Assembly: GCF_000730285.1 (NCBI RefSeq)
Contig: NZ_CP007174.1
Span: 1,488,001-1,552,000 of the forward strand
Direction: 5' to 3'
Length of the DNA: 64,000 nucleotides
DNA from: Candidatus Nitrososphaera evergladensis SR1
GTDB taxonomy: Archaea; Thermoproteota; Nitrososphaeria; Nitrososphaerales; Nitrososphaeraceae
Shown here: one piece after another, positions 31,384-40,054 of the stretch
Position numbering within the stretch: position 1 is the stretch's first letter
Layout of the letters: each line of letters opens with the position of its first letter
The notes under the pieces: model-generated
What the model was told of the DNA's origin: nothing
The model's database searches: none
The model's input: the letters and a program-made list of their open reading frames with translations, nothing else
Made by a program: the position numbers and the translations under genes

Positions 31384-31650
31384 TTATAATCGTGATATAC
31401 GATCCTCTGGCCTTGCTATCATCGAAGAACCACTTATAAAGCAAGCGCCATTTTGAGTTGCGATTTTGATTTTCTTAGCTGCCGCTTTTGGAATTATTTT
31501 TGTCGCGCTGCCCGACCTTATTGCAAGCGTGTTTTTTGTTTCAAAAACAATGGTGCCTGCAAGGCCAGCAAGCGCTGTGTTTGTTGATTCGATTATTTTT
31601 GCGTCAAGGCCGATGAGCTCGTGCGCAAGGATGTTTACCGCGGTTATCAT
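31384..31650 (-). CDS. rnp1: RNase P protein subunit Rpp29/Pop4
   Basis: Protein partner of archaeal RNase P RNA in tRNA 5' maturation. From ATG 31,650 it is about 88 residues: MITAVNILAHELIGLDAKII, then GLAGTIVFETKNTLAIRSGS, the Sm-like barrel of the Rpp29 family. A longer frame back to 31,698 adds residues antiparallel to no motif and overlaps rpl29 more deeply. Its place between rpl29 and rps17 is the classic archaeal position. Confidence 0.92.
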   Translation of the reverse strand: MITAVNILAHELIGLDAKIIESTNTALAGLAGTIVFETKNTLAIRSGSATKIIPKAAAKKIKIATQNGACFISGSSMIARPEDRISRL

Positions 31651-31651
31651 A

Positions 31652-31858
31652 TCACGCCTTGGCCTTCCTTTCGTTAAGCAGCGTGAGTATGCGTGCAATG
31701 TCGCGTCTCATGTACCTTATCTCGCCCGAGTGCTTTTTCAGCGTGCCTTTTGTCTGCTCGGACCTGACCTTTGCAAGGTCTGCCTTCATCTCGGCAAGCT
31801 TTTGCGAGAGGTCCGTGTCGTTCATTTCACGAAGGGTCTTCAGCTTAAGCCTGGCCAT
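31652..31858 (-). CDS. rpl29: Large ribosomal subunit protein uL29
   Basis: A 68-residue two-helix protein near the polypeptide exit: MARLKLKTLREMNDTDLSQK followed by KVRSEQTKGTLKKHSGEIRY and RRDIARILTLLNERK, the L29 signature. It overlaps the rps3 end by 14 bases and abuts Rpp29. Confidence 0.95.
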   Translation of the reverse strand: MARLKLKTLREMNDTDLSQKLAEMKADLAKVRSEQTKGTLKKHSGEIRYMRRDIARILTLLNERKAKA

Positions 31859-32510
31859 TTGTCTCCGCTCCTGTTTGTGCAGTTACTTCTTGTGCTGGCT
31901 CCTGCGTCGCTTGTGCTCCGCCTTCGACCATCTGGAACTCTTGGGGCAGCTCTGACTTTGACGCGATGCGCAGCTGTATTCCCATCAGGCCCATCTTCGT
32001 CAGGACAGACGAAACGCCTGTCTGGACTATCTTGCCTGCAACGTCGCCGCTCTTTGGCACCACGCCTACCGTGTGCTTTTCAAAATGGGCGCGCTCTGTG
32101 CGAAGCTTGCCTGAAATTGTAACCTCGACGCCAAGCGCCCCCTGGCTCATTATCGTGTTGAGCGCCCACATTGATGCGCGCCTAAAAGCTGTCCCGCGCT
32201 CGATGAGCTGTGCAATCCTGTTGCACATGATGTTTGGGTTCAGTTCCGGGTTTGTTACTTCAAGTACTGAAATCTGCGGGTTTGGAAAACCAAACTTTTG
32301 CTCTATCTTGGCCATGAGGTCCTTGATTCCTGTCCCCTTGCGGCCGATTACGAGGCCGGGCCTTGTCACGAAAACGGTTATCCTTGCACCGACTGGCGTT
32401 TTCTGGATCTCGACTCCGCCATAGCCAGCGTCTTTAAGCTCGCTCCTGAGGAACTCGTCGATTTCCATGTTGCGGTACGTGTTCTTCATTACGTTCTTTA
32501 CTGCGCTCAT
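31845..32510 (-). CDS. rps3: Small ribosomal subunit protein uS3
   Basis: Forms part of the mRNA entry site. The 221-residue protein carries the KH domain (RITVFVTRPGLVIGRKGTGI, GxxG loop as GRKGTG) and the S3 C-terminal domain (VEVTISGKLRTERAHFEKHT). The tail is Gln/Ala/Glu-rich (EPAQEVTAQTGAETNGQA). Start and rpl22 stop share a base. Confidence 0.96.
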   Translation of the reverse strand: MSAVKNVMKNTYRNMEIDEFLRSELKDAGYGGVEIQKTPVGARITVFVTRPGLVIGRKGTGIKDLMAKIEQKFGFPNPQISVLEVTNPELNPNIMCNRIAQLIERGTAFRRASMWALNTIMSQGALGVEVTISGKLRTERAHFEKHTVGVVPKSGDVAGKIVQTGVSSVLTKMGLMGIQLRIASKSELPQEFQMVEGGAQATQEPAQEVTAQTGAETNGQA

Positions 32511-32983
32511 TATTCTGAAGAGACCTCCTGTGCTACAAGCTCGACATGCACGAGCGTGTCAACCTTGGGGCTTGACCTGCCCATCGCCCTTGGAGTAAAG
32601 CGCTTTAGCTTTGTCCCCTTGTGGACTACTGCGCTCACTATGCGGAGGCGGTCAAGGTCCATGCCCTTGTACTCTGCGTTTGACTCGAGGTTGTCAAGAA
32701 GCCTGAGGAATTCGTTTGCCGCCTTTTGCGGGAACCTGCCTGCCGCAAAGCCGTCGCGGATGTTGGTCCTGTGCGCGACTTCGTTGTGGTACCTGCGGTA
32801 TGGCACGGCGACCTTTTTGGCCACGACGTTTTCAAGGAACTCGCGGGCCTTTTCGATGGACATGCCCTTGATGGCAACTGCTATCTCGCGAGAATGCTTG
32901 TGAGAAATGCTCTTTTCGCGGACTGCGGCGCGCACGTGGCGGGCCTTGTCAAAGTTTTGGAAAGAATAAGAGAATTGTGGCAT
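32510..32983 (-). CDS. rpl22: Large ribosomal subunit protein uL22
   Basis: Lines the exit tunnel. The 157-residue protein has ISHKHSREIAVAIKGMSIEK, AREFLENVVAKKVAVPYRRY, and the tunnel-loop region HKGTKLKRFTPRAMGRSSPK. It follows rps19 by seven bases. Confidence 0.96.
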   Translation of the reverse strand: MPQFSYSFQNFDKARHVRAAVREKSISHKHSREIAVAIKGMSIEKAREFLENVVAKKVAVPYRRYHNEVAHRTNIRDGFAAGRFPQKAANEFLRLLDNLESNAEYKGMDLDRLRIVSAVVHKGTKLKRFTPRAMGRSSPKVDTLVHVELVAQEVSSE

Positions 32984-32990
32984 ATGTGCA

Positions 32991-33398
32991 TCACTTCAGC
33001 GGGACGTAGAGGCTGGACCTCGAAGCGCCGACACCTGGTGCGCCATGCTGGACTCTCTTGTTCGTTATTGCGTATTCACCGAGATAGTGTCCGACCATTT
33101 CTGGCCTGATTGCGACTGCTGCAAATTCTTTGCCGTTGTGGACGTTTATTGTAAGGCCTATCATGTCCGGCAGGATTATCATGTCGCGGATGTGTGTTCT
33201 GATTGCGCCTTTCAGCTTGCCGTCGCGTGCCAGCTTTATCTTTTCGCGCAGCTTTCTCTTTTCGTCGTTCATGTATGTGCCGACGCGCTTGTCAAGCGAC
33301 CTGCGCTGCCGTGCGTTGAGAAGCGGCAAAAGGTTCTCAATAGACAGTGACTGTAACTGCTCAGGCGTATAGCCCTTGAACTTGAATTCACGTACCAA
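32991..33398 (-). CDS. rps19: Small ribosomal subunit protein uS19
   Basis: Head protein of the 30S subunit. The archaeal N-terminal extension (VREFKFKGYTPEQLQSLSIE) leads to the S19 core IRTHIRDMIILPDMIGLTIN and NGKEFAAVAIRPEMVGHYLG, ending GVGASRSSLYVPLK. In most archaea rpl2 lies immediately upstream; here only 64 bases separate it from rpl23. Confidence 0.96.
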   Translation of the reverse strand: MVREFKFKGYTPEQLQSLSIENLLPLLNARQRRSLDKRVGTYMNDEKRKLREKIKLARDGKLKGAIRTHIRDMIILPDMIGLTINVHNGKEFAAVAIRPEMVGHYLGEYAITNKRVQHGAPGVGASRSSLYVPLK

Positions 33399-33462
33399 CT
33401 ATATCACTCTCTCCTCGGCTGCTTTTCCATTTTTAAACCTAGCGAGTATTGTCATGTTATTG

Positions 33463-33798
33463 TTACACCAGTCCCAGCTTTGTTGCAAGGTTCCTTGCGC
33501 CTTCGGGCTCTTTGAACTTGACAAACGCCTTCTTGCCCTGTATAGTTCGCGCCGTGTTGACTTCTGATACCTCTGTTTCGTAGAGTATCCGCATCGCTTC
33601 AATTATCTGGTGCTTTGACGCCTGGTCTGCAACCATGAATGAGAGCTTGTTTTCCTTCTCTATCTGGTTGAACGTCTTTTCTGTGACGTACGGTGCCAGT
33701 ATTATGACCGTGGCTTCTTCTGCAGTCATTGTGGTGTCTGCCGGAGCCGCCGCTGCGGTTGTTGCTGTTGCTTTGTTGCTATTGTCTGTCTTGCTCAT
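33463..33798 (-). CDS. rpl23: Large ribosomal subunit protein uL23
   Basis: Docking site for SRP and chaperones at the exit. The 111-residue protein has an Ala/Thr-rich N-terminal extension (TATTAAAAPADTTMTAEEAT) before the L23 core: ILAPYVTEKTFNQIEKENKL, VNTARTIQGKKAFVKFKEPE, NLATKLGLV. It overlaps the rpl4 stop by four bases. Confidence 0.95.
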   Translation of the reverse strand: MSKTDNSNKATATTAAAAPADTTMTAEEATVIILAPYVTEKTFNQIEKENKLSFMVADQASKHQIIEAMRILYETEVSEVNTARTIQGKKAFVKFKEPEGARNLATKLGLV

Positions 33799-34616
33799 CT
33801 AATCATCTCCATTACTTTGTGCATCGGGGCCTTCACTTCTTTTAGCTGCTCTATTGCATTCTGCGAAAATATTGTCAGCCTGATTGGCTTTGAGCCCGGA
33901 GCTAGGTCAAGGACGCTGATTTCCTTTGCTGTCTTGACCTCTACGCCCGGTATCGACTTTATTGCAAGAGCCTTGGCGTCGTTTCCGACAACTACGAGCG
34001 CGCTTGTGCCAATCCTTGCGGACCTGCCCCTGCGCCTTGCCGTGCCGGAGCGGACCTTGTGGGTTGCGCCTGCGCGTGCAAGATCATCTGCAATGCCAAG
34101 CGCTGAAAGCGTATTTATCAGGTCTTTGGCCTTTGCGACAGATTCAATGTCATTTGAAACGACCAGCGGCAGTTTGACATCCTTGGCAAGCTTGTGGCCG
34201 CGGCCCTCTACTAGGTCGCGCCTTGCAGTTGCCGCAATTGCGGAGCAGAGGCCGAGCTGCTTTTCCTTGTGATTGATTTTCTTGTAAATGTGCTTCCATG
34301 ACTCTGGCGGGTGCGCAACCCTGCCGTGCCTTACGCCTGCCACGCCTGCTGCCTGTCCTGCCCTTGGGAACCCTTCGCCCCGCGCCCTTGCAAGACGTGC
34401 AATGCCAAGACCTGTGTTTCTTGATTCTGCAGAGACGTTCTCACCTGCAGCGGGGTAGCGACCCTGCCTCTGGTACGTGTGCGAGGCGAGGTTGACGTAC
34501 ACCTTGTGGATTACCTCCGGCCTGTACGGCGTCTCAAAGACAATCGGGAGCTCGATGCTTCCTGCGTCCTTGCCGTCAATGCCTGTTACTGTTGCCTTTG
34601 TCATGTTACTGAACAA
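33795..34616 (-). CDS. rpl4: Large ribosomal subunit protein uL4
   Basis: The 273-residue archaeal L4 (L4/L1e) whose loop reaches the tunnel: YQRQGRYPAAGENVSAESRN, GVAGVRHGRVAHPPESWKHI, then the globular part LCSAIAATARRDLVEGRGHK and GTARRRGRSARIGTSALVVV. It overlaps the rpl3 end by 11 bases. Confidence 0.96.
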   Translation of the reverse strand: MFSNMTKATVTGIDGKDAGSIELPIVFETPYRPEVIHKVYVNLASHTYQRQGRYPAAGENVSAESRNTGLGIARLARARGEGFPRAGQAAGVAGVRHGRVAHPPESWKHIYKKINHKEKQLGLCSAIAATARRDLVEGRGHKLAKDVKLPLVVSNDIESVAKAKDLINTLSALGIADDLARAGATHKVRSGTARRRGRSARIGTSALVVVGNDAKALAIKSIPGVEVKTAKEISVLDLAPGSKPIRLTIFSQNAIEQLKEVKAPMHKVMEMIR

Positions 34617-35610
34617 CTACCTCCAGAACCTTTGGCTCCTGCACCTTCTTTGGAAGGTTGCGTATTGGGTGCCTCATCTTTATCAGGCGCTTTGGAACGC
34701 CCGGCACCGAGCCCCTTACTACGATGTAATCGCCCTTGACAAGCCCAAAGTGCTTGAAGCCGCCAGTGGGGTTGATGGAGCTTTGCTGCTGTCCGTCCTT
34801 TTCAGTGTTTGACATTATCAAAATGCGCTTATTGTATTCGGTCCTCTGGTGGAAGCCGCGCTGGCCCTGCCTTGCGACCGTGTACATGACGACCGCAGGA
34901 GATATCGGACCCAGTGTACCGACTGCACGTACGCTCTTTCTTGACTTGTGCTGCTTGCGCTTGACACCAAACCTTGTAATCGGGCCTTCGACACCCTTGC
35001 CGCGCGTGATGCCAAAGACATCAATGTTCTGGCCGTTCTGGAAAATGTCGCTTGCCTTCATTTCCTTGCCGAGGATGCTCTTGACGTATTCAAACTGCGC
35101 TTTTGCATCCTTGCCGGAAACTGCAAGCTCAAAGACAAACGGCTTTTTCTGAGAAATGCCGACTGCGCTTGGAGAAACTGCAGCGATTGCCATGACAGAG
35201 CTTGCCTGCGCGACCTTGGCCTCGGCCTTTGCCATTGCGTCGTCGGCCTGCTTGATGTCGACTCGGCGCGACATTTCTTTTGGCAGGTCCTTTGCGTAGA
35301 CGTCAAAGATCGCGTGCTGCCCGTACAAGTCTGTCTTGTAGGCGCGAGCGCCGATTATCTTCATTGGTGGAGTCGCAATGACCGTGGCAGCGTTTAGCAG
35401 CTGCTTGCCAAAGTTTGGAGTCTTTTCCCTGTCGTCGATGGTTAGAACGTGTATACTCCCTGCCTTGAAACCTGCAAATCCCAATAGTGAGCTTTTCTCT
35501 CCCGCTATTTCCGGCCAAGTGCGGACCCTTGCTTCGAGGCTCCTTGCCCTGGCCCTCGGGCGGAAGGCTATGCTACCCCTTCTTGGGGCGCTATACTTAC
35601 GATGACCCAT
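34606..35610 (-). CDS. rpl3: Large ribosomal subunit protein uL3
   Basis: Early assembly protein near the peptidyl-transferase centre. The 334-residue archaeal L3 starts MGHRKYSAPRRGSIAFRPRA. It has LLGFAGFKAGSIHVLTIDDR, DVFGITRGKGVEGPITRFGV and RQGQRGFHQRTEYNKRILIM, the family signature. First ribosomal gene of the S10-type cluster; a methyltransferase gene precedes it. Confidence 0.97.
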   Translation of the reverse strand: MGHRKYSAPRRGSIAFRPRARARSLEARVRTWPEIAGEKSSLLGFAGFKAGSIHVLTIDDREKTPNFGKQLLNAATVIATPPMKIIGARAYKTDLYGQHAIFDVYAKDLPKEMSRRVDIKQADDAMAKAEAKVAQASSVMAIAAVSPSAVGISQKKPFVFELAVSGKDAKAQFEYVKSILGKEMKASDIFQNGQNIDVFGITRGKGVEGPITRFGVKRKQHKSRKSVRAVGTLGPISPAVVMYTVARQGQRGFHQRTEYNKRILIMSNTEKDGQQQSSINPTGGFKHFGLVKGDYIVVRGSVPGVPKRLIKMRHPIRNLPKKVQEPKVLEVVVQ

Positions 35611-35662
35611 AGGTAACGCAACAGTCTTGCGTTTCCTTTTATAAATTATTCAGTGAACAAAG

Positions 35663-36505
35663 CTAGTTCTTGGACAAAATAGAGCTGTTCAAGATGGCAA
35701 GAGTGCCAAGGATGGCCTCTTCTAGGCGCACCGTTTCCGTGGCTTGGTTTGGAAACATGTTCACGACAAATTCGGCACGCACGTTTGTACCTTCTTTTGC
35801 AATGATCTCGTGCACGCCGTGTCTTGGCGCGCCAAACACGACAAGCACGTTCTCGTTTGCCCTGATGCGCTCGCCAAGCTTGACCTCGACGTTTTTGAAA
35901 TAGCTGCCTTTTCTTGACGTGATGACTGCGACTGTCTTTTCCATGCTGCTTGACAGCAGCTTTACCACTGACGGCACCTCCTTGACTTCATAGCCCCAGT
36001 AATCCGAGATGTCGTGATCTGTTGCTTCCACTGCGCGCAGGTTGGGATACGGCTGCGTGAACTTGACGTTCACCTTCTTGCCCTCAAAGCCCTGCCCCTC
36101 AAACGGCACAAGCGAGCCTAGGCCGGCCTCCACAAACAGCGCGCCCTTTACCTTTGCGATCACGCCAGTGCGCACGTCGCCGGCCCTGACCGTCTTGATG
36201 TCCTGCGCAGGCCTGTGGTGCGGCGCCTTTATTGGATGCAATATGCCGGCAAATTCCAGCTGCGTCATCTTGGGGTACAGTATCTTGCGCAAATATTGCG
36301 GCGTGTCAAGGTAGCGGAGCACGGTGCGCAAAAGTATCGGGTCTTCTTTTTCAAACTGCGATAGCGGGTCGTGGTAGATGTAGATGCGCTTTGCTCGAAA
36401 GATGGAGCAGGCGCGCGCAAACTGGGCTATCTTGATGCTCTTGTCGCGCTTGGTCTGCTCGTCTGAAAGCGAAGAGTCGGGTATTGCTACCCAGAGGTTC
36501 TGCAT
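35663..36505 (-). CDS. SPOUT-superfamily RNA methyltransferase (DUF171 type)
   Basis: A 280-residue protein of the archaeal family often found just upstream of rpl3. It begins WVAIPDSSLSDEQTKRDKSI, has an OB-like insert (TGVIAKVKGALFVEAGLGSL), and ends with the SPOUT SAM-binding knot region: VLVVFGAPRHGVHEIIAKEG, then FVVNMFPNQATETVRLEEAI. By family it should methylate rRNA; the target base is not known from sequence. Gap to rpl3 is 52 bases. Confidence 0.9.
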   Translation of the reverse strand: MQNLWVAIPDSSLSDEQTKRDKSIKIAQFARACSIFRAKRIYIYHDPLSQFEKEDPILLRTVLRYLDTPQYLRKILYPKMTQLEFAGILHPIKAPHHRPAQDIKTVRAGDVRTGVIAKVKGALFVEAGLGSLVPFEGQGFEGKKVNVKFTQPYPNLRAVEATDHDISDYWGYEVKEVPSVVKLLSSSMEKTVAVITSRKGSYFKNVEVKLGERIRANENVLVVFGAPRHGVHEIIAKEGTNVRAEFVVNMFPNQATETVRLEEAILGTLAILNSSILSKN

Positions 36506-36526
36506 GTTTTTTCTACTTACCTTTCT

Positions 36527-37186
36527 TTATTCATTGAGAAGCTCTTCTACTATAGTTCCCAGGTAGCCTGTTGCGCCAAAGAGGTTGTGGCGCAGGTTGC
36601 CCTTTTTGTCTATTACAAGCGAAGTTGGAGTCCCGCGCATCGCGTATTCCTCAAACGTCTTGGCAGAGTATTCCTTGCCTTGCAGGTACATTTTCACGCG
36701 CTCTATCATCACCTGCTTGTCCTTTTCGCTGTACGAGCGAAAGTCCGGCACGTTTGCCTCGATCACGTCCATTATCTTGCTCTCTGTTATCTGGCCGTTT
36801 TCCTTTTTCAGCACGTCCATGCCCACCGGGAACGGTATCTTGTACGGCAGCTTGCCGCCTTTCAGCTGGCCGTACATCGACAGCGCTTTTTGCGTCTCGC
36901 CAATGACCTCGCCTGTAGTCAGCAACTTTTGCAGGTTTTCAAGCGTGTTTTTGTCATAGTCTTCAAACGCAGTAGCCATGCCAAGAACCGTGAGGCCGCT
37001 GTCACGGTACTTGTTGTAAAGTTCTATTGCCTCCGGAATGCCATACATAAAGCAGCCGGGACAGTTTACCTGGAATACCTCAACAACGACGACATTGCCC
37101 TTTTCTTGGTCCAAGTTGGTGGGCTTGCCCTGCACCCATGTAGAAACGTGCAGGTTTGGAGCCTTTGTGCCTACTTTTACTGCCAT
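36527..37186 (-). CDS. Redoxin/thioredoxin-fold protein with CPGC motif
   Basis: A 219-residue AhpC/TlpA-type protein without signal peptide: NVVVVEVFQVNCPGCFMYGI, a thioredoxin fold with CxxC (CPGC, about residues 40-43). A long helical insert follows, then TPTSLVIDKKGNLRHNLFGA, containing the cis-proline. It likely works as a cytosolic thiol oxidoreductase or peroxide-handling protein. The helical insertion of roughly 80 residues is larger than in standard TlpA. It lies between the methyltransferase and the proteasome gene. Confidence 0.85.
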   Translation of the reverse strand: MAVKVGTKAPNLHVSTWVQGKPTNLDQEKGNVVVVEVFQVNCPGCFMYGIPEAIELYNKYRDSGLTVLGMATAFEDYDKNTLENLQKLLTTGEVIGETQKALSMYGQLKGGKLPYKIPFPVGMDVLKKENGQITESKIMDVIEANVPDFRSYSEKDKQVMIERVKMYLQGKEYSAKTFEEYAMRGTPTSLVIDKKGNLRHNLFGATGYLGTIVEELLNE

Positions 37187-37234
37187 GTGTAGTAAGCAGT
37201 AATTCCCGTCACTGTATTAACCTTACCGGGATTT

Positions 37235-37972
37235 TCAGGCCGGGTGCTTGCCTGCTCTTTCCTTGGCAGAAGCTGCGTACTTTTCCAGCTCTTCGTCTTC
37301 TATCTTGCGCATGGTCTTTGTCTTGGTATCAATGATGGCCATCTTCAAGTGCTTGGTGCTGGACTTGTCCTCGCTGACAAGGTAGATGCACTCAACGGCA
37401 AGCGAGGCCGCCTCTGCAAGCGAGATGTCCTGCTTGTATGACTTTTCGAGGAAGTCCGTGACCTGGTCGCTTCCTGCGCCTATCGCCATTGCGTCATAGC
37501 CAATGTAGGTGCCTGACGGGTCTGTGAGGAACAGGTTTGCGCCGTTCTTGTCGACACCTGCAAGCAAGAGCGCGACGCCAAACGGCCTGACGCCTGCATA
37601 CTGCGTGAACTGCTGGGCCATGTCGGCGATGTTCTTGGCAACGCCTTCGACGTCTACCGGCTCGTCGTAGATGAGCCTGTTGCTCTGCGCAAAGAACCTT
37701 GCGTGGTCAACCTGGGTCCTTGCGTCAGGGATATAGCCTGCCGCAGCGACGCCAATGTGGTCGTCGACCTGGAAGATCTTTTGTGTAACGTTGTTTATCT
37801 GGAGCTTCCTCGTCTTTTCCTCTACTGCGAGGACGACGCCATCCTTTGCCTTGATTCCTATGGCAAGGGTTCCACGCCTTACGGTCTCAATGGCGTATTC
37901 TACTTGGTAAAGCCTGCCGTCTGGCGAAAATACGGTAATTGCTCGGTCATAGCCTGCTGCTGCTGGTAACAA
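37235..37972 (-). CDS. psmA: Proteasome alpha subunit
   Basis: Forms the outer rings of the 20S proteasome that gate substrate entry. The 245-residue protein has the gating N-terminus LPAAAGYDRAITVFSPDGRL, then YQVEYAIETVRRGTLAIGIK, GDHIGVAAAGYIPDARTQ-like core strands and RPFGVALLLAGVDKNGANLF. The first residues vary as usual for the disordered gate. The AAA+ partner is not in the window. Divergent small genes flank it. Confidence 0.97.
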   Translation of the reverse strand: MLPAAAGYDRAITVFSPDGRLYQVEYAIETVRRGTLAIGIKAKDGVVLAVEEKTRKLQINNVTQKIFQVDDHIGVAAAGYIPDARTQVDHARFFAQSNRLIYDEPVDVEGVAKNIADMAQQFTQYAGVRPFGVALLLAGVDKNGANLFLTDPSGTYIGYDAMAIGAGSDQVTDFLEKSYKQDISLAEAASLAVECIYLVSEDKSSTKHLKMAIIDTKTKTMRKIEDEELEKYAASAKERAGKHPA

Positions 37973-38139
37973 TTCGAGCTAATTTGCCTCTCCCGTTTAA
38001 TTTAAGTTTACCTCGCTTTTTACGCGGCATCTTATTGCCAAACCGGGATAAACCTCCGGATGCTTTTTTGCTCAAGCGCGCAGGAATTCTGGCTATAGAA
38101 CGCTCAAGACGTGAAGGAAAAAACTTTACTCTCTGCCCT

Positions 38140-38352
38140 CTAGGCGTAAAGGCAGCCCGGTCTTGAAGAAGCAGTGGTAGTGTGGAACGCAACTCTAGCG
38201 ACATCATTGTGCAGGTAATGCGTGTTGCCTGTTGCTGCTGCAAATACCGAAAAGGCCAGTGCTATGGCAGAAACAGCAACTATTGCAATCGCAAATGCTG
38301 CCACCGTTGGATGACTGTATGCAAATTCCTCTAGTCTTTGCCAAAGAGCCAT
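38140..38352 (-). CDS. 70-aa single-span membrane protein
   Basis: MALWQRLEEFAYSHPTVAAF leads into one membrane helix (AIAIVAVSAIALAFSVFAAA), followed by a polar His/Thr-rich tail. The amphipathic N-terminal helix and clear membrane span favour a real gene. The start has no strong ribosome site. Function unknown. Confidence 0.5.
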   Translation of the reverse strand: MALWQRLEEFAYSHPTVAAFAIAIVAVSAIALAFSVFAAATGNTHYLHNDVARVAFHTTTASSRPGCLYA

Positions 38353-38436
38353 ACGCTAGAGTGTAAGCGTCTCTGCTAAATAAGAATTTGCACATAAGGC
38401 AGTGTTTGTACATTTTGTTTCTTTCCGGCCGCCCGC

Positions 38437-38913
38437 TTGCGAGATTATGTTATTTTGATTGATTTTAATATCGTCTGCAAGAAAGGTGTGCCTGTATTGC
38501 AGGACGACATCGCGTTCTTTGGCCACCCAAACGTCCAGTCTCTGCACGCAAGGACTGTCGAGATTACAAAAGAGGAGCACCTGACGCTGAGGGGCGATTG
38601 CATAATTGGCGTCAATGCTGAAAAGGCGTGCGCCGACATTGACGAAAAGATAAAGCGCAAGCTGGCAAGGAGCGACTCGCACGTAAAAATAGAGATAATC
38701 GTGGGAAACGATGTCTATACGATAAGCGGTGCCGGCGATGAGCGGCTTACGCTTCAAAACAAGCACGACATTGTAATCCGCAAGACAAATTTCGTCTGCC
38801 CCCGGACGCTTTCTGTGAGGTGCGATAAAGCGTCGTCTGACATACCGCGTGGCATGGTCAAGGCGCTTCAAGACCCTGGCACAAAAGGCATCTTCCGCGT
38901 AACAGTCGAGTAA
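38437..38913 (+). CDS. DUF371-family protein
   Basis: A 158-residue protein from a TTG start. Its core, DIAFFGHPNVQSLHARTVEI, TKEEHLTLRGDCIIGVNAEK, then VKIEIIVGNDVYTISGAGDE, matches the archaeal DUF371 family, small beta-rich proteins of unknown activity. GHPN and the paired strands ending in FVCPRTLSVRCDKAS are typical. No neighbour suggests a pathway. A later start is possible because the first dozen residues are extra to the core. Confidence 0.8.
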   Translation: MRDYVILIDFNIVCKKGVPVLQDDIAFFGHPNVQSLHARTVEITKEEHLTLRGDCIIGVNAEKACADIDEKIKRKLARSDSHVKIEIIVGNDVYTISGAGDERLTLQNKHDIVIRKTNFVCPRTLSVRCDKASSDIPRGMVKALQDPGTKGIFRVTVE

Positions 38914-39236
38914 AAAATATTGTTGTTGTTAGCATACGCTAGAGCCATATACAGCACATCAAGAATTTTGGTTGCGCGCGCAAACTGGCCTCATGTCGTC
39001 AGAAATATAATAGTCATTCAGCAAGGAAAAATCTGCATAGCTAGGCTTTTTGAGCGTGCATAAATGCATAATTTGGGCACGGCTGTGCATAATCGCGCTT
39101 TTGCACAGCCGGCGGGATCAAGTGCCGCAAGCAGGATTGTCCCCATATTGTATGTATGTGTGTGCCAGCACAGACGATGCTAAACACTAGTGTTAATATT
39201 AAAGAAGTAATTTTGCATCAAAACCTGCCCTGCCGG
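38914..39236. other. Intergenic region with a strong hairpin
   Basis: 323 bases between convergent genes. The main structure is a nine-base-pair stem, CGGCTGTGC (39,080-39,088) with GCACAGCCG (39,103-39,111), around a 14-base loop. TGCATAA occurs three times just before or inside it. It may be a bidirectional terminator or a small RNA; the T content after the stem is too low for a clear terminator. Confidence 0.35.
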
Positions 39237-39773
39237 TTACTTCTTTTGTTGCCCTGCCGCCGTCAGTTCCTTGTATTCTGGCCTTTCCATCGCCCTTGCA
39301 AGAGCAGCATTTATGATTTCAAGAGCGAGAAACTCCCTGCACTTGCCGTCCTTGTCAAGCGCCAAAAAACGCTTGTCCTCATGCACGCTCTTTAGCACCT
39401 TTGCCAGCTTGCCGCTCGTATCGTCAATCAGCCGTAAAGCCTTGCTGTCAAGATCTGCTGGCGCTTGGCAGTCAAACACCCGGAGCGTAGCAGAGTAGTA
39501 CTTCATCACTGCGCCCCTTACTTCGACCATCTTTGCCGCTTCTACCAGGCCTGCTTCCTTGAGCGTGTCAAGATGGTGCCTGACCGTGGTCGTGGCCTTT
39601 TTGACGCCTGCACTTCCTAGCGCTTTTGCGATTTCTTCGGCGTTCATGGGCTTGTGGCTTACAAGCTCTAGTATCCGCATTCTTGCAGGGTCGCTTAACC
39701 CCTGCGCTGCGACATGATTCAAGGTTGTCACGCGCCTTACTTTAACGTCCTTTTGAAACAGCGCATCTGCCAT
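39237..39773 (-). CDS. ArsR-type winged-helix transcription regulator
   Basis: From ATG 39,773 a 178-residue protein: MADALFQKDVKVRRVTTLNH, then the winged helix (RMRILELVSHKPMNAEEIAK, GVKKATTTVRHHLDTLKEAG, VEVRGAVMKYYSATLRV wing, about residues 25-100), and a helical C-terminal domain for dimerisation or sensing. No cysteine metal site of the ArsR/SmtB kind is evident. Earlier in-frame Mets at 39,794 and 39,863 give less likely extensions. Confidence 0.85.
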   Translation of the reverse strand: MADALFQKDVKVRRVTTLNHVAAQGLSDPARMRILELVSHKPMNAEEIAKALGSAGVKKATTTVRHHLDTLKEAGLVEAAKMVEVRGAVMKYYSATLRVFDCQAPADLDSKALRLIDDTSGKLAKVLKSVHEDKRFLALDKDGKCREFLALEIINAALARAMERPEYKELTAAGQQKK

Positions 39774-40054
39774 ATGCGTACAGGATGCCGTCATGCATAG
39801 TAAAGCGCGCTTGTCTGATTGTTTTGTTCTGTTGGTTAATTGCAATCGTATCTGTAGTTGCAATATGGCATAGATAGTATAGTTATTAATTCCGCCATCT
39901 CTAGTTTATCATGATGAAATGATACTATAATTGTAGTAATGCTATGACAAATTCGGTTGGCTGTCGCGCAAAAGCGGCCAGGCAGGCGATGGGGCCGCCT
40001 GCAAGCACGCAGCATGCGGAAAAAGGCGCAGAAATAAGGCAGGGAATTGAGCGA

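Noticed and set aside
33399-33602. 67-codon basic minus-strand frame
   Set aside because: Lies in another frame of rpl23; the basic composition is a by-product of that gene.
37947-38243. 98-codon basic minus-strand frame upstream of psmA
   Set aside because: Overlaps the psmA start, is not protein-like in its first half, and has no ribosome site; it may be 5' leader sequence.
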